This document shows, piece after piece, positions 18,226 to 27,665 of a DNA stretch of 54,016 nucleotides (position 1 is its first letter; each line of letters opens with the position of its first letter). A model generated the notes under the pieces. That model was not told the DNA's origin, did not search any database, and worked only from the letters and a program-made list of their open reading frames with translations. The DNA comes from Pseudomonadota bacterium. GTDB taxonomy: Bacteria > Pseudomonadota > Alphaproteobacteria > Rhizobiales > Rhizobiaceae. A program made the translations under genes and the position numbers. The stretch spans positions 1 through 54,016 of the forward strand of contig JAEZXX010000120.1 in assembly GCA_023419535.1 (NCBI GenBank), written 5' to 3'.

Positions 18226-19044
18226 TCAGGCGCCTTCCGCCGCGAGCCGCTCGTCGCGCAGGCGCCGCACCTCGCGGCTCTTCGTCACCAGAGTCGCGCT
18301 GATGACGCCGACGGCCACGATGCCGATCAGGATCGTGGAGATGGCGTTGATCTCGGGCGTCACGCCGAGCCGGACCTGGCTGTAGATGCGCATCGGCAGC
18401 GTCGTCGCGCCCGGCCCCGAGGTGAAGCTCGCGATAACGAGATCGTCGAGCGAGAGCGTGAAGGCGAGCATCCAGCCGGCCGCGACCGCCGGCCAGATGA
18501 CCGGCAGCGTGACGACGAGGAAGGCCTTCAGCGGCGGGCAGCCGAGATCCTGCGCGGCCTCCTCCAGGCTCCGGTCGAAGGAGACGAGGCGCGACTGCAC
18601 GACGACCGCGACGAAGCACATGGCGAAGGTCGTGTGGGCCAGCGTGATCGTCCAGAAGCCCCGGTCCATCCCGATCGAGACGAAGAGCAGGAGCAGCGAC
18701 AGGCCGGTGATGACCTCCGGCATGACGAGCGGCGCGAAGACCATCGCGGAGAACAGGAGGTTGCCGCGGAAGTTCGCATAGCGCACCAGCGCCAGCGCCG
18801 CGCAGGTGCCGAGCACGGTCGCGATCGTCGCCGAGAGCAGGCCGACGCGCAGCGTGACGAAGGCCGCGTCGATCATCTGCTGGTTGTTCCAGAGCGCCGC
18901 GTACCATTGCGTGGAGAACCCGCCCCAGACGGTGACGAGCCGCGAGGCGTTGAAGGAGTAGGCGACCAGAAGCAGGATCGGCACGTAGAGGAAGGCGAAG
19001 CCGACCACCAGCGAGACGACGTTGAAGGGCGACAGGCGGTTCAT
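18226..19044 (-). CDS. potI: Putrescine ABC transporter permease PotI
   Basis: Second inner-membrane permease of the importer. Six transmembrane segments are evident in 272 residues, beginning MNRLSPFNVVSLVVGFAFLY. The EAA loop that contacts the ATPase reads EEAAQDLGCPPLKAFLVVTL, which matches binding-protein-dependent permeases of the polyamine group. The ATG at 19044 overlaps the potH stop by 4 bases, so the two permeases are translationally coupled, as expected for subunits needed in equal amounts. Order on the minus strand, potF-potG-potH-potI, matches the E. coli putrescine operon. It is the last gene, with stops convergent to the exported protein gene. Confidence 0.93.
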   Translation of the reverse strand: MNRLSPFNVVSLVVGFAFLYVPILLLVAYSFNASRLVTVWGGFSTQWYAALWNNQQMIDAAFVTLRVGLLSATIATVLGTCAALALVRYANFRGNLLFSAMVFAPLVMPEVITGLSLLLLFVSIGMDRGFWTITLAHTTFAMCFVAVVVQSRLVSFDRSLEEAAQDLGCPPLKAFLVVTLPVIWPAVAAGWMLAFTLSLDDLVIASFTSGPGATTLPMRIYSQVRLGVTPEINAISTILIGIVAVGVISATLVTKSREVRRLRDERLAAEGA

Positions 19045-19961
19045 CGGCGCGCGTCCTGGTAGCGCTGGAAGATGACCATCGGCACGACGAGAAGGATCAG
19101 GAGCAGGATCGCCACCGCGGAGGCGACGGGCCAGTCCCGGTTGGCGAAGAACTCCTCCCACAGGACCTTGCCGATCATCAGCGTCTGCGAGCCGCCGAGG
19201 AGGTCGGGGATCACGAACTCGCCGACGGCCGGGATGAAGACCAGGAAGGAGCCCGCGATCACGCCCGGCATCGAGATCGGCAGCGTGATCTGCCAGAACG
19301 CCTTCGTCGGCGGGCAGCCGAGATCGCTCGCCGCCTCGATCAGCCGGTGGTCCATGCGGTCGAGGCTGGCATAGATCGGCAGCACCATGAAGGGCAGGTA
19401 CGAATAGACGATGCCGATCACGATGCCGGTGTCGGTGTTGAGGAACGAGGTCGCCGGCAGGCCGAACAGCGCCAGGAACTGGTTGAGATAGCCCTCCCCG
19501 CGCAGGATGCCGATCCAGGCGTAGACGCGGATCAGGAAGCTCGTCCAGAACGGCAGGATCACCAGCATCAGAAGGATCGGCTTCCAGCCCTGCGGCGCCT
19601 TCGCCATGGCGTAGGCGAGCGGATAGCCGATGAGAAGCGCGAAGACCGTCGAGATCGCCGCGATGCGAAGGCTCGACAGATAGGCGTTGCGGTAGAGCGG
19701 GTCGCCGGCGAGCCAGGCGTAGGTCTCGAAGGACAACTCGGAGAGCGCCGAGGTGAAGGCGTCCCAGCTCTCCAGCGAAAAGACCGGCAGGTAGGGCGGC
19801 TGGGCGAGTGCGGTTTCCGAGAGCGAGATGCGGAAGACGGTGACGAACGGGATCAGGAAGAGCGCGATCAGCCAGATGAAGGGGATCGCGATCACCAGCG
19901 CCCGGAACAGCCCGCCCGCCGGCCTCGCCTTGTCGCCCGCTCCGCCGGCCGCGCGCGCCAT
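19041..19961 (-). CDS. potH: Putrescine ABC transporter permease PotH
   Basis: First permease subunit, 306 residues with about six membrane helices after a short polar N-terminus. The ATPase-contact loop EAASDLGCPPTKAFWQITLP and the preceding YLPFMVLPIYASLDRMD are typical of PotB/PotH proteins, and the segment PAVGEFVIPDLLGGSQTLMI is highly characteristic of polyamine permeases. It starts 5 bases after the potG stop and ends overlapping potI. The long periplasmic loop between the first two helices (about residues 45-90) is normal for PotH. Confidence 0.94.
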   Translation of the reverse strand: MARAAGGAGDKARPAGGLFRALVIAIPFIWLIALFLIPFVTVFRISLSETALAQPPYLPVFSLESWDAFTSALSELSFETYAWLAGDPLYRNAYLSSLRIAAISTVFALLIGYPLAYAMAKAPQGWKPILLMLVILPFWTSFLIRVYAWIGILRGEGYLNQFLALFGLPATSFLNTDTGIVIGIVYSYLPFMVLPIYASLDRMDHRLIEAASDLGCPPTKAFWQITLPISMPGVIAGSFLVFIPAVGEFVIPDLLGGSQTLMIGKVLWEEFFANRDWPVASAVAILLLILLVVPMVIFQRYQDARR

Positions 19962-19966
19962 CGCCC

Positions 19967-21118
19967 TCAGTGCTCCAGAAGGACGGCCGCGTCCGGCCGG
20001 AAGGCGAGTTTCACCTCGTCGTCCCAGGTGATCTGCTCCTCGGCCGCGCGCGTCGCGTTCATCACCGTGGCGCGCACGATCGCGCCGGAGGGAAGCTGCA
20101 CGTTGAAGAGCGTCACGTCGCCGAGATAGGCGATGTCCCAGACCTTGCCGGTGAGCACGTTCTCGCCGTCGCGCGGCGTGCCGCTCTTGATCAGCCGCAT
20201 CTTCTCGGGCCGCACCGCGACGGCGCGCGCCTCGCCCACGCCCGGTGCCCGGTCGGTCTCGACCCAGAGCGGATGGCCGTCCGCCTCGATCCTCACCCGG
20301 CCGGGCGCGGTCTCTGCGACGGTGCCTTCGAGGATCGTGACGTTGCCGACGAAGTCGGCGACGTAGCGGCTTCCGGGCGCCTCGTAGAGGATGGCGGGCG
20401 TCGCGACCTGCTCGATGCGCCCGTCGCGCATCACGGCGATGCGGTCCGACATGGTCATCGCCTCCTCCTGGTCGTGCGTCACGACGACGAAGGTGAGGCC
20501 GAGATCCTGCTGCAGGTCCATCAGCTCGAACTGCGTCTCCTCGCGTAGCTTCTTGTCCAGCGCGCCGAGCGGCTCGTCGAGGAGCAGCACCTTCGGCCGC
20601 TTGGCGAGAGAGCGGGCGAGCGCCACGCGCTGCTGCTGGCCGCCCGACAATTGCTGCGGCTTGCGGGAGGCGAAACGCTCCAGCTTGGTCAGCCGCAGCA
20701 TCTCCTTGACACGCGCCTCGATATCGGTGCGCGCCATGCCGTCTTGGCGGAGGCCGAAGGCGATGTTCTTCTCCACGCTCATATGCGGGAAGAGCGCGTA
20801 GGACTGGAACATCATGTTCAGCGGCCGCTTGTGCGGCGGCACGCCGTTGAGGCTCTGGCCGGCGAGGCGGACGTCGCCGGAGGTCGGCTGCTCGAAGCCC
20901 GCGAGCATGCGGAGCAGCGTCGACTTCCCGCAGCCGGAGGGGCCGAGGAGCGCGAAGAACTCGCGCTCGTAGATGCCGAGCGAGAGGTCGTCGACGGCGG
21001 TCTGGTCGCCGAAGCGCTTGGTGACCCGGTCGATCCCGATCAGAGGCTTCTGCGCCGGATCGTTCCAGGGCTCGAAGGCGCGGCGGATGTTGCCGAGCGA
21101 CTTTCCCGCCGCCGCCAT
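19967..21118 (-). CDS. potG: Putrescine ABC transporter ATP-binding protein PotG
   Basis: A 383-residue ABC ATPase. Walker A is LLGPSGCGKSTLLRML, the Q-loop is in MMFQSYALFPHM, the signature is QLSGGQQQRVALARSLAKRP, Walker B is VLLLDEPLGALD, and the switch histidine is in FVVVTHDQEEAM. The C-terminal roughly 110 residues form a TOBE-type regulatory domain (AVRPEKMRLI; DVTLFNVQLPSGAIVRA). The N-terminal PWNDPAQKPLIGIDRVTKRFG extension is like PotG of E. coli. It lies 11 bases downstream of potF and drives transport through PotH and PotI. Confidence 0.95.
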   Translation of the reverse strand: MAAAGKSLGNIRRAFEPWNDPAQKPLIGIDRVTKRFGDQTAVDDLSLGIYEREFFALLGPSGCGKSTLLRMLAGFEQPTSGDVRLAGQSLNGVPPHKRPLNMMFQSYALFPHMSVEKNIAFGLRQDGMARTDIEARVKEMLRLTKLERFASRKPQQLSGGQQQRVALARSLAKRPKVLLLDEPLGALDKKLREETQFELMDLQQDLGLTFVVVTHDQEEAMTMSDRIAVMRDGRIEQVATPAILYEAPGSRYVADFVGNVTILEGTVAETAPGRVRIEADGHPLWVETDRAPGVGEARAVAVRPEKMRLIKSGTPRDGENVLTGKVWDIAYLGDVTLFNVQLPSGAIVRATVMNATRAAEEQITWDDEVKLAFRPDAAVLLEH

Positions 21119-21129
21119 CGGGCTCGCCC

Positions 21130-22224
21130 CTACTGGCCGGTGCGGATGGTGGTGAAGATGCGCTGGACGCTGCGCTGCGTGCGGGCGTCGTAGGGCAGCT
21201 TGGTGAAGAGGTTGGCGATCGTCGCGTCGTCCGGATAGACGCCGGGATCGTTCAGGATCTCCTCCTCAACGAACGCCTTCGAGGCCTCGTTGCCGTTGGC
21301 GTAGACGACGTAGTTGGTCGCCTTCGCGATGACCTCAGGGCGCATCATGTAGTTGATGAACTCGTGGGCTTCCGCGACGTTCGGGGCGTCCGCGGGGATC
21401 GCCATCTGGTCGAACCACATGGTCGCCCCCTCCTGCGGGATGCGATACTCGATCGAGACGCCGTTGCCGGCCTCCTCGGCGCGGTCGCGCGCCTGGAAGA
21501 TGTCGCCCGAATAGCCGAGCGCCACGCAGATGTCGCCGTTGGCGAGTGCGTTGATGTACTCGGAATTGTGGAAGCGGCGGATGTGGGGCCGTACCGACAT
21601 CCAGAGTTCCTGCGCCTGCTCCAGTTCGCCCGCATCCGTCGAGTTCGGGTCGAGCCCGAGATAGGCGAGCGCGGCCGGAATCAGCTCGTCGGCGGTGTCG
21701 AGCACGTCGATGCCGCACTGCGACAGCACTTCCGCGTTCGCGGGGTCGAAGATCAACGCCCAGGAATCGACCGGCGCGTCGGGCAGGAGTTCGGCGACGC
21801 GGTCGGAATTGTAGCCGAGGCCCGTCGTGCCCCACATGTAGTTGACCGAGTGCGCGTTGCCCGGGTCGAAGGCCGCGGCCCGCTCGGTGACGACGTCCCA
21901 CATGTTCGGCAGGTTGGTGAGGAGCGAGGTGTCGAGCGGCTGGTAGATGTCCGCCTGGATCTGGCGCAGCAGGAAGGTGCCCGTCGGCACCACCACGTCG
22001 TAGCCGGACGAGCCCGCGAAGAGGCGCGTCTCCAGGATCTCGTTGGAATCGTAGACGTCGTAGACGACGCGGATGCCCGTCTCGGCGGTGAACTCCTCCA
22101 GGATCGAGGCGTCGATATAGTCCGACCAGTTGTAGACGTTGACGACGCGGTCCTGCGCGTGGGCGGCACACGGCGCCGTCAGGGCGGCGGCGAGCACCAG
22201 AGCGGCGGTGGAAATCTTCGTCAT
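21130..22224 (-). CDS. potF: Putrescine-binding periplasmic protein PotF
   Basis: A 364-residue binding protein with a Sec signal (MTKISTAALVLAAALTAPC ending AHA). Ligand-site landmarks of PotF are present: VYNWSDYIDAS, GIRVVYDVYDSNEILETRLF, the acid in DTADELIPAAL, GDICVALGYSGD, and the late YVVYANGNEA tyrosine. Compared with E. coli PotF from memory, Ser85, Trp244 and Phe276 appear replaced by Thr, Tyr and Trp, so specificity may be shifted among diamines. Start at 22224 is preferred; a second in-frame ATG at 22242 lies in an exact 15-base duplicate of the start region. First gene of the pot operon. Confidence 0.93.
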   Translation of the reverse strand: MTKISTAALVLAAALTAPCAAHAQDRVVNVYNWSDYIDASILEEFTAETGIRVVYDVYDSNEILETRLFAGSSGYDVVVPTGTFLLRQIQADIYQPLDTSLLTNLPNMWDVVTERAAAFDPGNAHSVNYMWGTTGLGYNSDRVAELLPDAPVDSWALIFDPANAEVLSQCGIDVLDTADELIPAALAYLGLDPNSTDAGELEQAQELWMSVRPHIRRFHNSEYINALANGDICVALGYSGDIFQARDRAEEAGNGVSIEYRIPQEGATMWFDQMAIPADAPNVAEAHEFINYMMRPEVIAKATNYVVYANGNEASKAFVEEEILNDPGVYPDDATIANLFTKLPYDARTQRSVQRIFTTIRTGQ

Positions 22225-22274
22225 GGCGTCACCCTTCGTCATGGCGTCTTCGGTGATGGTCGGCCTGCACCATA

Positions 22275-22289
22275 TTTCGCGGTGCGAAA
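22275..22289. promoter_or_regulatory. Palindrome upstream of potF
   Basis: TTTCGC-GGT-GCGAAA is a perfect inverted repeat (6-bp arms, 3-base centre) in the 91 bases between the GNAT stop and potF, about 50 bases before the potF start. Its size and place suit an operator; the regulator is unknown. Confidence 0.35.
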
Positions 22290-22315
22290 GGAAGGGAAGG
22301 CTCGCCCGGCAAACA

Positions 22316-22801
22316 TCACATTGCGGCGCGCAGCATGTAAACCGCGCCCTCGCCATAGGGGGCCAGCTTGGCGCGCATGTCGGGTTCGCCCACCGGCGCG
22401 AAACCGAAGCGCGACCAGAAGGGCGCGGTCCCGTAGACGGAGACGAGGGAGGCCGTGCCGAAGGGCGCCGCGTTCTTCAGGATCGCCTCGATGCCGGCCC
22501 GTGCCTGCCCGCCGCCGCGTGCGTCGGCCAGAAGAGCCACGTCGTGGACGTAGTAGTCGTCCGCGTCCTCCGGCAGGGCGTCGAGGATCACGTCGAGCGC
22601 GGGGGGCGCGTATCGGCGCGAGGGGTGCGAGACGGCGTAGCCGAGGAGCCGCAGGCCGTCGTCCAGAACGAGGCAGCCGGCCGGGAACAGCGCCAGGCGG
22701 TTGCGGAACATGGCCTCGCCTTCGGGAAAGCCCGGATGGATCTCGACCGAGACGGCGAGCACGGCCGCCATGTCCTCCTCGCGCATGGGACGCCAGCGCA
22801 T
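22316..22801 (-). CDS. GNAT family N-acetyltransferase
   Basis: A 161-residue acetyltransferase-fold protein. It begins MRWRPMREEDMAAVLAVSVE, the usual first strand and helix of GNATs, has the central YYVHDVALLADARGGGQAR strand and acetyl-CoA loop (degenerate Q/RxxGxG/A), and ends with SVYGTAPFWSRFGFAPVGE, the common FxxxFGF motif. It starts 9 bases after the stop of the ScfR-like regulator and shares its strand, so the two are probably co-transcribed. The acceptor is not evident; the adjacent pot operon makes a polyamine possible but this is conjecture. Confidence 0.85.
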   Translation of the reverse strand: MRWRPMREEDMAAVLAVSVEIHPGFPEGEAMFRNRLALFPAGCLVLDDGLRLLGYAVSHPSRRYAPPALDVILDALPEDADDYYVHDVALLADARGGGQARAGIEAILKNAAPFGTASLVSVYGTAPFWSRFGFAPVGEPDMRAKLAPYGEGAVYMLRAAM

Positions 22802-22810
22802 CTTCGAACC

Positions 22811-24232
22811 TCAGCGAAAATCGAAGGGCGACAGCGCCCCGGTGTGAAGGTCGGGCGCGAGCGGCCGGGTGAGCGGGGGCGCGGCGCGTGCGGCGCAGTC
22901 GGCGCGCTCGCAGAGCCGGCAGGCCGGGCCGATGGCAAGGCGCGGCGCGCCCTGCGCCAGACGCCGATGATAGACGGTCTCGGGCGAGTGCGAGAGATCG
23001 AGTCCGACGAGGACCGCGGTGCGCCGCACCCGCTCGCCGAAGCCGGCGACCAGCGGCTCCTCGGTGCGCGCGACGAGCAGCCAGGCCGAGCCGTCGGGCC
23101 CCTCGGCCGCCTCGACCAGCGTGCGGCCGGGCTCGGCGAAGGCCTCGAAGACCGGAAGCTTCACGCATCCGCCGCCGAACCGCTTGGCGGGAAAGCCTTG
23201 CGCACCCGCGCGCCGGACGGGATGGCCGGCCTGATCGACCTCCATGACGAAGACCGGCGGCGCCGGCGCGCCGGCCCGGCGGAGGCTCGCCAGCCGGAAG
23301 GCGGCGTCCGCGAAGCCCGTCTGCGAACGGAGGGCCAGAAGCTCGATGTCGTAGGAGAGCCGCCGAGCCAGCGCCTGGAAGGGCGCGTAGGGCATGGCGA
23401 GGGCGCGTGCGCCGTAGGCGAGGAGTTCGGTTCGCGCGAGCCGCAGCGCCTCGTCGCTGGAAAAGCCGAAGGCCCGCGCCTCGCTGTCGATCGCCTCGAA
23501 GGCGCCGTGCGCCATCGCTTCGGCCGCCATCTCCATCAGACGGGCCGCGGACGGCAGGCGCTCGTTGAGGAAGAGGCGTCGCGAATGGCGGTCGAAGCGG
23601 CGGCGCCAGAGCGGCATCGCGTCGGCGGGCAGGACGCGCACCGCCACGTCGTGTCGCTCGCGCAGGTGCAGCCGCAGCGCGGCCGCCGGATCGTCGCCGA
23701 AGGCTAGGGATTGCGCGATGGTCTCGGCCGCATGGTCGATCGGCGCGAAATGGTGCGGCCGCTCCTCGAAGGCCTCGCGCACCTCGTCGATGGGCAGGCG
23801 CCCCGTCTCGGCCGGGGCCTGTCCGCTGGCGGCCAGCATCGCCGACAGACGCTCCTCCATCTCGCGATAGGCGCGGTGGAGCTTGAGGAGGCCGGCGGCC
23901 GCGTTGGGCGCCGCGTCCGCGATCTCGACCAGTTCCCCGTCGCCCGGAAGCTCGCCGGCGAGCAGCGGCTCGGCGAAGACCGCCTTGAGCTCGGCGAGCG
24001 TCGCCTGCGCCTCGCCCGACGCCTTCAGCCCGGCAAGGTCGACGGCATAGACCTCGGAGAGCTTCAGGAGAAGCTGCACCGTCAGAGGCCGCTGGTTGCG
24101 CTCGATGAGGTTCAGGTAGGAGGGCGAGATGCCGAGCGCGGCCGCCATCGCCGTCTGCGTCAGCTTCTCGCGCTGGCGAAGCCGGCGGATGCGGGGTCCC
24201 GCGAATATCTTGGACTCGGCCAGCTGTCGCAT
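22811..24232 (-). CDS. ScfR/RamB-type short-chain acyl-CoA regulator
   Basis: A 473-residue regulator. The N-terminus is an XRE/Cro helix-turn-helix (QTAMAAALGISPSYLNLIER within about residues 10-70). The middle corresponds to an IrrE/DUF955-like segment, but the expected HExxH metalloprotease motif is degenerate (MEMAAEAMAHG), and the C-terminal DUF2083-like part has cysteines in ACRLCERADCAARAAPP that may bind metal. This architecture is that of RamB, MccR and PccR, which sense acyl-CoAs and control glyoxylate-shunt or propionyl-CoA genes. It is transcribed divergently from aceA across 204 bases holding three copies of TTTGACAA, fitting direct control of aceA. Effector and sign of regulation are inferred. 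Confidence 0.88.
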   Translation of the reverse strand: MRQLAESKIFAGPRIRRLRQREKLTQTAMAAALGISPSYLNLIERNQRPLTVQLLLKLSEVYAVDLAGLKASGEAQATLAELKAVFAEPLLAGELPGDGELVEIADAAPNAAAGLLKLHRAYREMEERLSAMLAASGQAPAETGRLPIDEVREAFEERPHHFAPIDHAAETIAQSLAFGDDPAAALRLHLRERHDVAVRVLPADAMPLWRRRFDRHSRRLFLNERLPSAARLMEMAAEAMAHGAFEAIDSEARAFGFSSDEALRLARTELLAYGARALAMPYAPFQALARRLSYDIELLALRSQTGFADAAFRLASLRRAGAPAPPVFVMEVDQAGHPVRRAGAQGFPAKRFGGGCVKLPVFEAFAEPGRTLVEAAEGPDGSAWLLVARTEEPLVAGFGERVRRTAVLVGLDLSHSPETVYHRRLAQGAPRLAIGPACRLCERADCAARAAPPLTRPLAPDLHTGALSPFDFR

Positions 24233-24260
24233 CCTTTACACGTCGGCACCGCCCTGCGGC

Positions 24261-24436
24261 TTTGACAAGTCTTGACCGATCGACAGGCGCCGTCTGTCAC
24301 GAACGCGACAGCATGACCCGAAACCAAGGCCGAGGAACAAGGCAAATTCTGGCGCTGCTGCGCTGCATTGTCAAAACATGGGTCCGAGGACGCCGCGATC
24401 GGCGCCTGGCGAACCACGGCAAGGAAGGCAGACCCC

Positions 24437-24453
<17 letters not shown>
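24261..24453. promoter_or_regulatory. Three TTTGACAA copies between the regulator and aceA
   Basis: The octamer TTTGACAA occurs at 24261-24268 and 24446-24453 on the plus strand, and inverted at 24368-24375. The third copy lies just inside aceA. In a 204-base divergent region this is far above chance, so they are candidate operators for the ScfR-like regulator; one also contains a -35 element. Confidence 0.4.
24346..24374 (-). promoter_or_regulatory. Candidate sigma-70 promoter for the ScfR-like gene
   Basis: On the minus strand a consensus -35 TTGACA (24369-24374) is followed by a 17-base spacer and CAGAAT (24346-24351), four of six matches to the -10 consensus. The start codon is about 110 bases downstream. 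The -35 overlaps one of the TTTGACAA octamers, which would allow autoregulation. Confidence 0.5.
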
Positions 24454-25744
<1,291 letters not shown>

Positions 25745-25782
25745 CCCCAGCCATCCCCCATCGAGACGTGAAGGAGAGCATC

Positions 25783-26040
25783 ATGAGCGCAGTCCGCGAG
25801 ATCGAACGGCCCCGCACCCGGGTCAAGGAGCGGTCCGAGGAGCAGATCACCGCGATGACGGAGGAGCAGCAGACCGCCATCCGCATCCTCGCCAACGATC
25901 TGCACCGCCTGAACCAGGCCGTGATGACGGCGGTCGAGGCGGGGGTCAGCGTCGAGCTGGTGCGCTCCTCGCGCCACCATTCCGGCACGGGCTCCTGGGG
26001 CGACCTGCTCGTGCCCGTCGTCATCCACCCGGGGCGCTGA
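25783..26040 (+). CDS. Small conserved-looking protein behind aceA
   Basis: An 85-residue protein with a strong AAGGAGAG site and ATG at 25783, 38 bases after the aceA stop. It is charged and helical in the first two thirds (TEEQQTAIRILANDLHRLNQ and AVMTAVEAGVSVELVRSS) and ends with SWGDLLVPVVIHPGR. There is no signal peptide or membrane segment. I recall similar short frames behind aceA in Hyphomicrobiales but know no function. It is clearly translated as part of the aceA transcript, which ends shortly after at a hairpin. A regulator or adaptor of the lyase is possible, not shown. Confidence 0.75.
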   Translation: MSAVREIERPRTRVKERSEEQITAMTEEQQTAIRILANDLHRLNQAVMTAVEAGVSVELVRSSRHHSGTGSWGDLLVPVVIHPGR

Positions 26041-26077
26041 GACCCATTCCGCCGAGGCTGACGGGACGGGAATGCCT

Positions 26078-26117
26078 TTGACGTAAAGGGACGGGAGGCT
26101 ATCTTGCCTCCCGTCCC
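26078..26117 (+). promoter_or_regulatory. Hairpin overlapping a candidate promoter, between aceA operon and puuA-like gene
   Basis: A perfect 12-bp stem GGGACGGGAGGC (26088-26099) / GCCTCCCGTCCC (26106-26117) closes a 6-base loop. It would terminate the aceA transcript, although no long T-tract follows. The same bases contain TTGACG (26078-26083), a 16-base spacer and TATCTT (26100-26105, the loop), a reasonable promoter for the glutamine synthetase-like gene starting at 26142. Confidence 0.5.
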
Positions 26118-26141
26118 CGTTTCTCGTGTCAGGACCATCCG

Positions 26142-27665
26142 ATGGCCGACCGGCCGAAGATTCCGAAGGAAGAGGCCAACGCGCCGTCGAAGTTCCAGCG
26201 CGAGACGCCGCCGGTGAAGGGTCCGCGCACGCTGCGCCAGGAGCGGGAGGCCGAGGAGCGGCAGCGCTTCCAGGACGCGCCGGCGCCCGAATTCCTCGAG
26301 AACGCGCGCGGCGTGTCCTCCATGGCTGAGGCGGCGCAATGGTTGCGCCACCGCGGGATCGAGGACGTCGAGTGCATCACGCCCGATCTGGCGGGCGTGG
26401 CGCGCGGCAAGATGATGCCGGCCAAGAAGTTCACCGCCAACACCTCGCTGGCCCTGCCCTCCGCGCTCTTCATGCAGACGATCTCCGGCGACTATCCGGA
26501 GGAGACAGGCGGCTTCCGCTACGCGCCGACCGACGGCGACCTGCGCCTGATGCCGGACCTGTCGACGCTCTGTCCGGTGCCGTGGGAGGGCGACCCGACG
26601 GCGCAGATCATCTGCGACGTCGTCGACACCAGCGGCAATGACGTTCCCTACACGCCGCGCAACGTGCTCAAGCGCGTCGTCCGGCTCTACACGGAGCGCG
26701 GCTGGCGGCCGGTCGTGGCGCCCGAGATCGAGTTCTACCTCGTCTCCAAGAACATCGACCCGGACTATCCGCTGACCCCGCCGATCGGGCGGTCCGGCCG
26801 TCAGATCCAGGGCGGGCAGGCCTATTCCATCGGCGGCGTCAACGAGTTCGACGAGCTCATCGACGACATCTACGACTTCTCCGACCAGCAGGGGCTGGAG
26901 ATCGACACGCTGATCCACGAGGAGGGTGCGGCGCAGCTGGAGATCAATCTGCGGCACGGCGACCCGATCGAGCTCGCCGATCAGGTCTTCATGTTCAAGC
27001 GCACCATCCGCGAGGCGGCGCTCAAGCACGGCATCTACGCCACCTTCATGGCCAAGCCGATCCAGGGCCAGCCGGGCTCGGCCATGCACATCCACCAGTC
27101 CGTGGTGGACGCAGGCAGCGGCCGCAACGTCTTCTCCAACGAGGACGGCTCGCCTTCGGAGCTCTTCCTGCAGTTCGTCGGCGGCATGCAGCGCTACGTG
27201 CCCGCCGCCATCATCATGATGGCGCCTTACGTGAACTCCTACCGGCGCCTGACGCACGGCATGTCGGCGCCCACCAACAACGCCTGGGGCTACGACAACC
27301 GCACGACCGCCTTTCGCGTCCCCTCGTCCGACCCGGCGGGACGGCGGGTGGAGAACCGCCTCCCCTCCTCCGACGCCAACCCCTATCTGGCGCTCGCCGG
27401 CTCGCTCGCCGCCGGCTGGCTCGGCATGACGCAAGGGCTGCGCCCCGACCAGCCGACCGACAAGACGGTGAACGAGGACGGCATCATCTCGCTGCCGCGC
27501 GGGCTTCTGGAAGCCGTCGCCGCCTTCGAGGCCGAGACCGACCTTCGCCGCGCGCTCTCCGACGAGTTCGTCGCGACCTTCGCCGGCATCAAGCGGGGCG
27601 AGCACGAGACCTTCATGCAGGTCATCAGCCCGTGGGAGCGCGAGTTCCTGCTTCTCAATGTCTGA
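26142..27665 (+). CDS. puuA: Glutamine synthetase family protein, probable gamma-glutamylputrescine synthetase
   Basis: A 507-residue member of the glutamine synthetase superfamily. The C-terminal catalytic domain shows the glutamate/metal motif PEIEFYLVSKN, the ammonium/ATP region HEEGAAQLEINLRHGDP, the metal histidine in GSAMHIHQS, and the substrate loop VNSYRRLTHGMSAPTNNAWGYDN split over that region, with ENRLPSSDANPYLALAG behind. The first 55 residues are charged and probably flexible. The usual adenylylation tyrosine context of GlnA-I is not evident. Because it overlaps a PuuB-like oxidase by 8 bases and lies near a PotFGHI importer, ligation of glutamate to putrescine is more likely than ammonium assimilation; other amines cannot be excluded. 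Confidence 0.82.
   Translation: MADRPKIPKEEANAPSKFQRETPPVKGPRTLRQEREAEERQRFQDAPAPEFLENARGVSSMAEAAQWLRHRGIEDVECITPDLAGVARGKMMPAKKFTANTSLALPSALFMQTISGDYPEETGGFRYAPTDGDLRLMPDLSTLCPVPWEGDPTAQIICDVVDTSGNDVPYTPRNVLKRVVRLYTERGWRPVVAPEIEFYLVSKNIDPDYPLTPPIGRSGRQIQGGQAYSIGGVNEFDELIDDIYDFSDQQGLEIDTLIHEEGAAQLEINLRHGDPIELADQVFMFKRTIREAALKHGIYATFMAKPIQGQPGSAMHIHQSVVDAGSGRNVFSNEDGSPSELFLQFVGGMQRYVPAAIIMMAPYVNSYRRLTHGMSAPTNNAWGYDNRTTAFRVPSSDPAGRRVENRLPSSDANPYLALAGSLAAGWLGMTQGLRPDQPTDKTVNEDGIISLPRGLLEAVAAFEAETDLRRALSDEFVATFAGIKRGEHETFMQVISPWEREFLLLNV

Noticed and set aside
22267..22285. GCACC/GGTGC inverted repeat upstream of potF
   Set aside because: Arms of only five bases with a 9-base gap; the overlapping TTTCGC-GGT-GCGAAA dyad is the better candidate.
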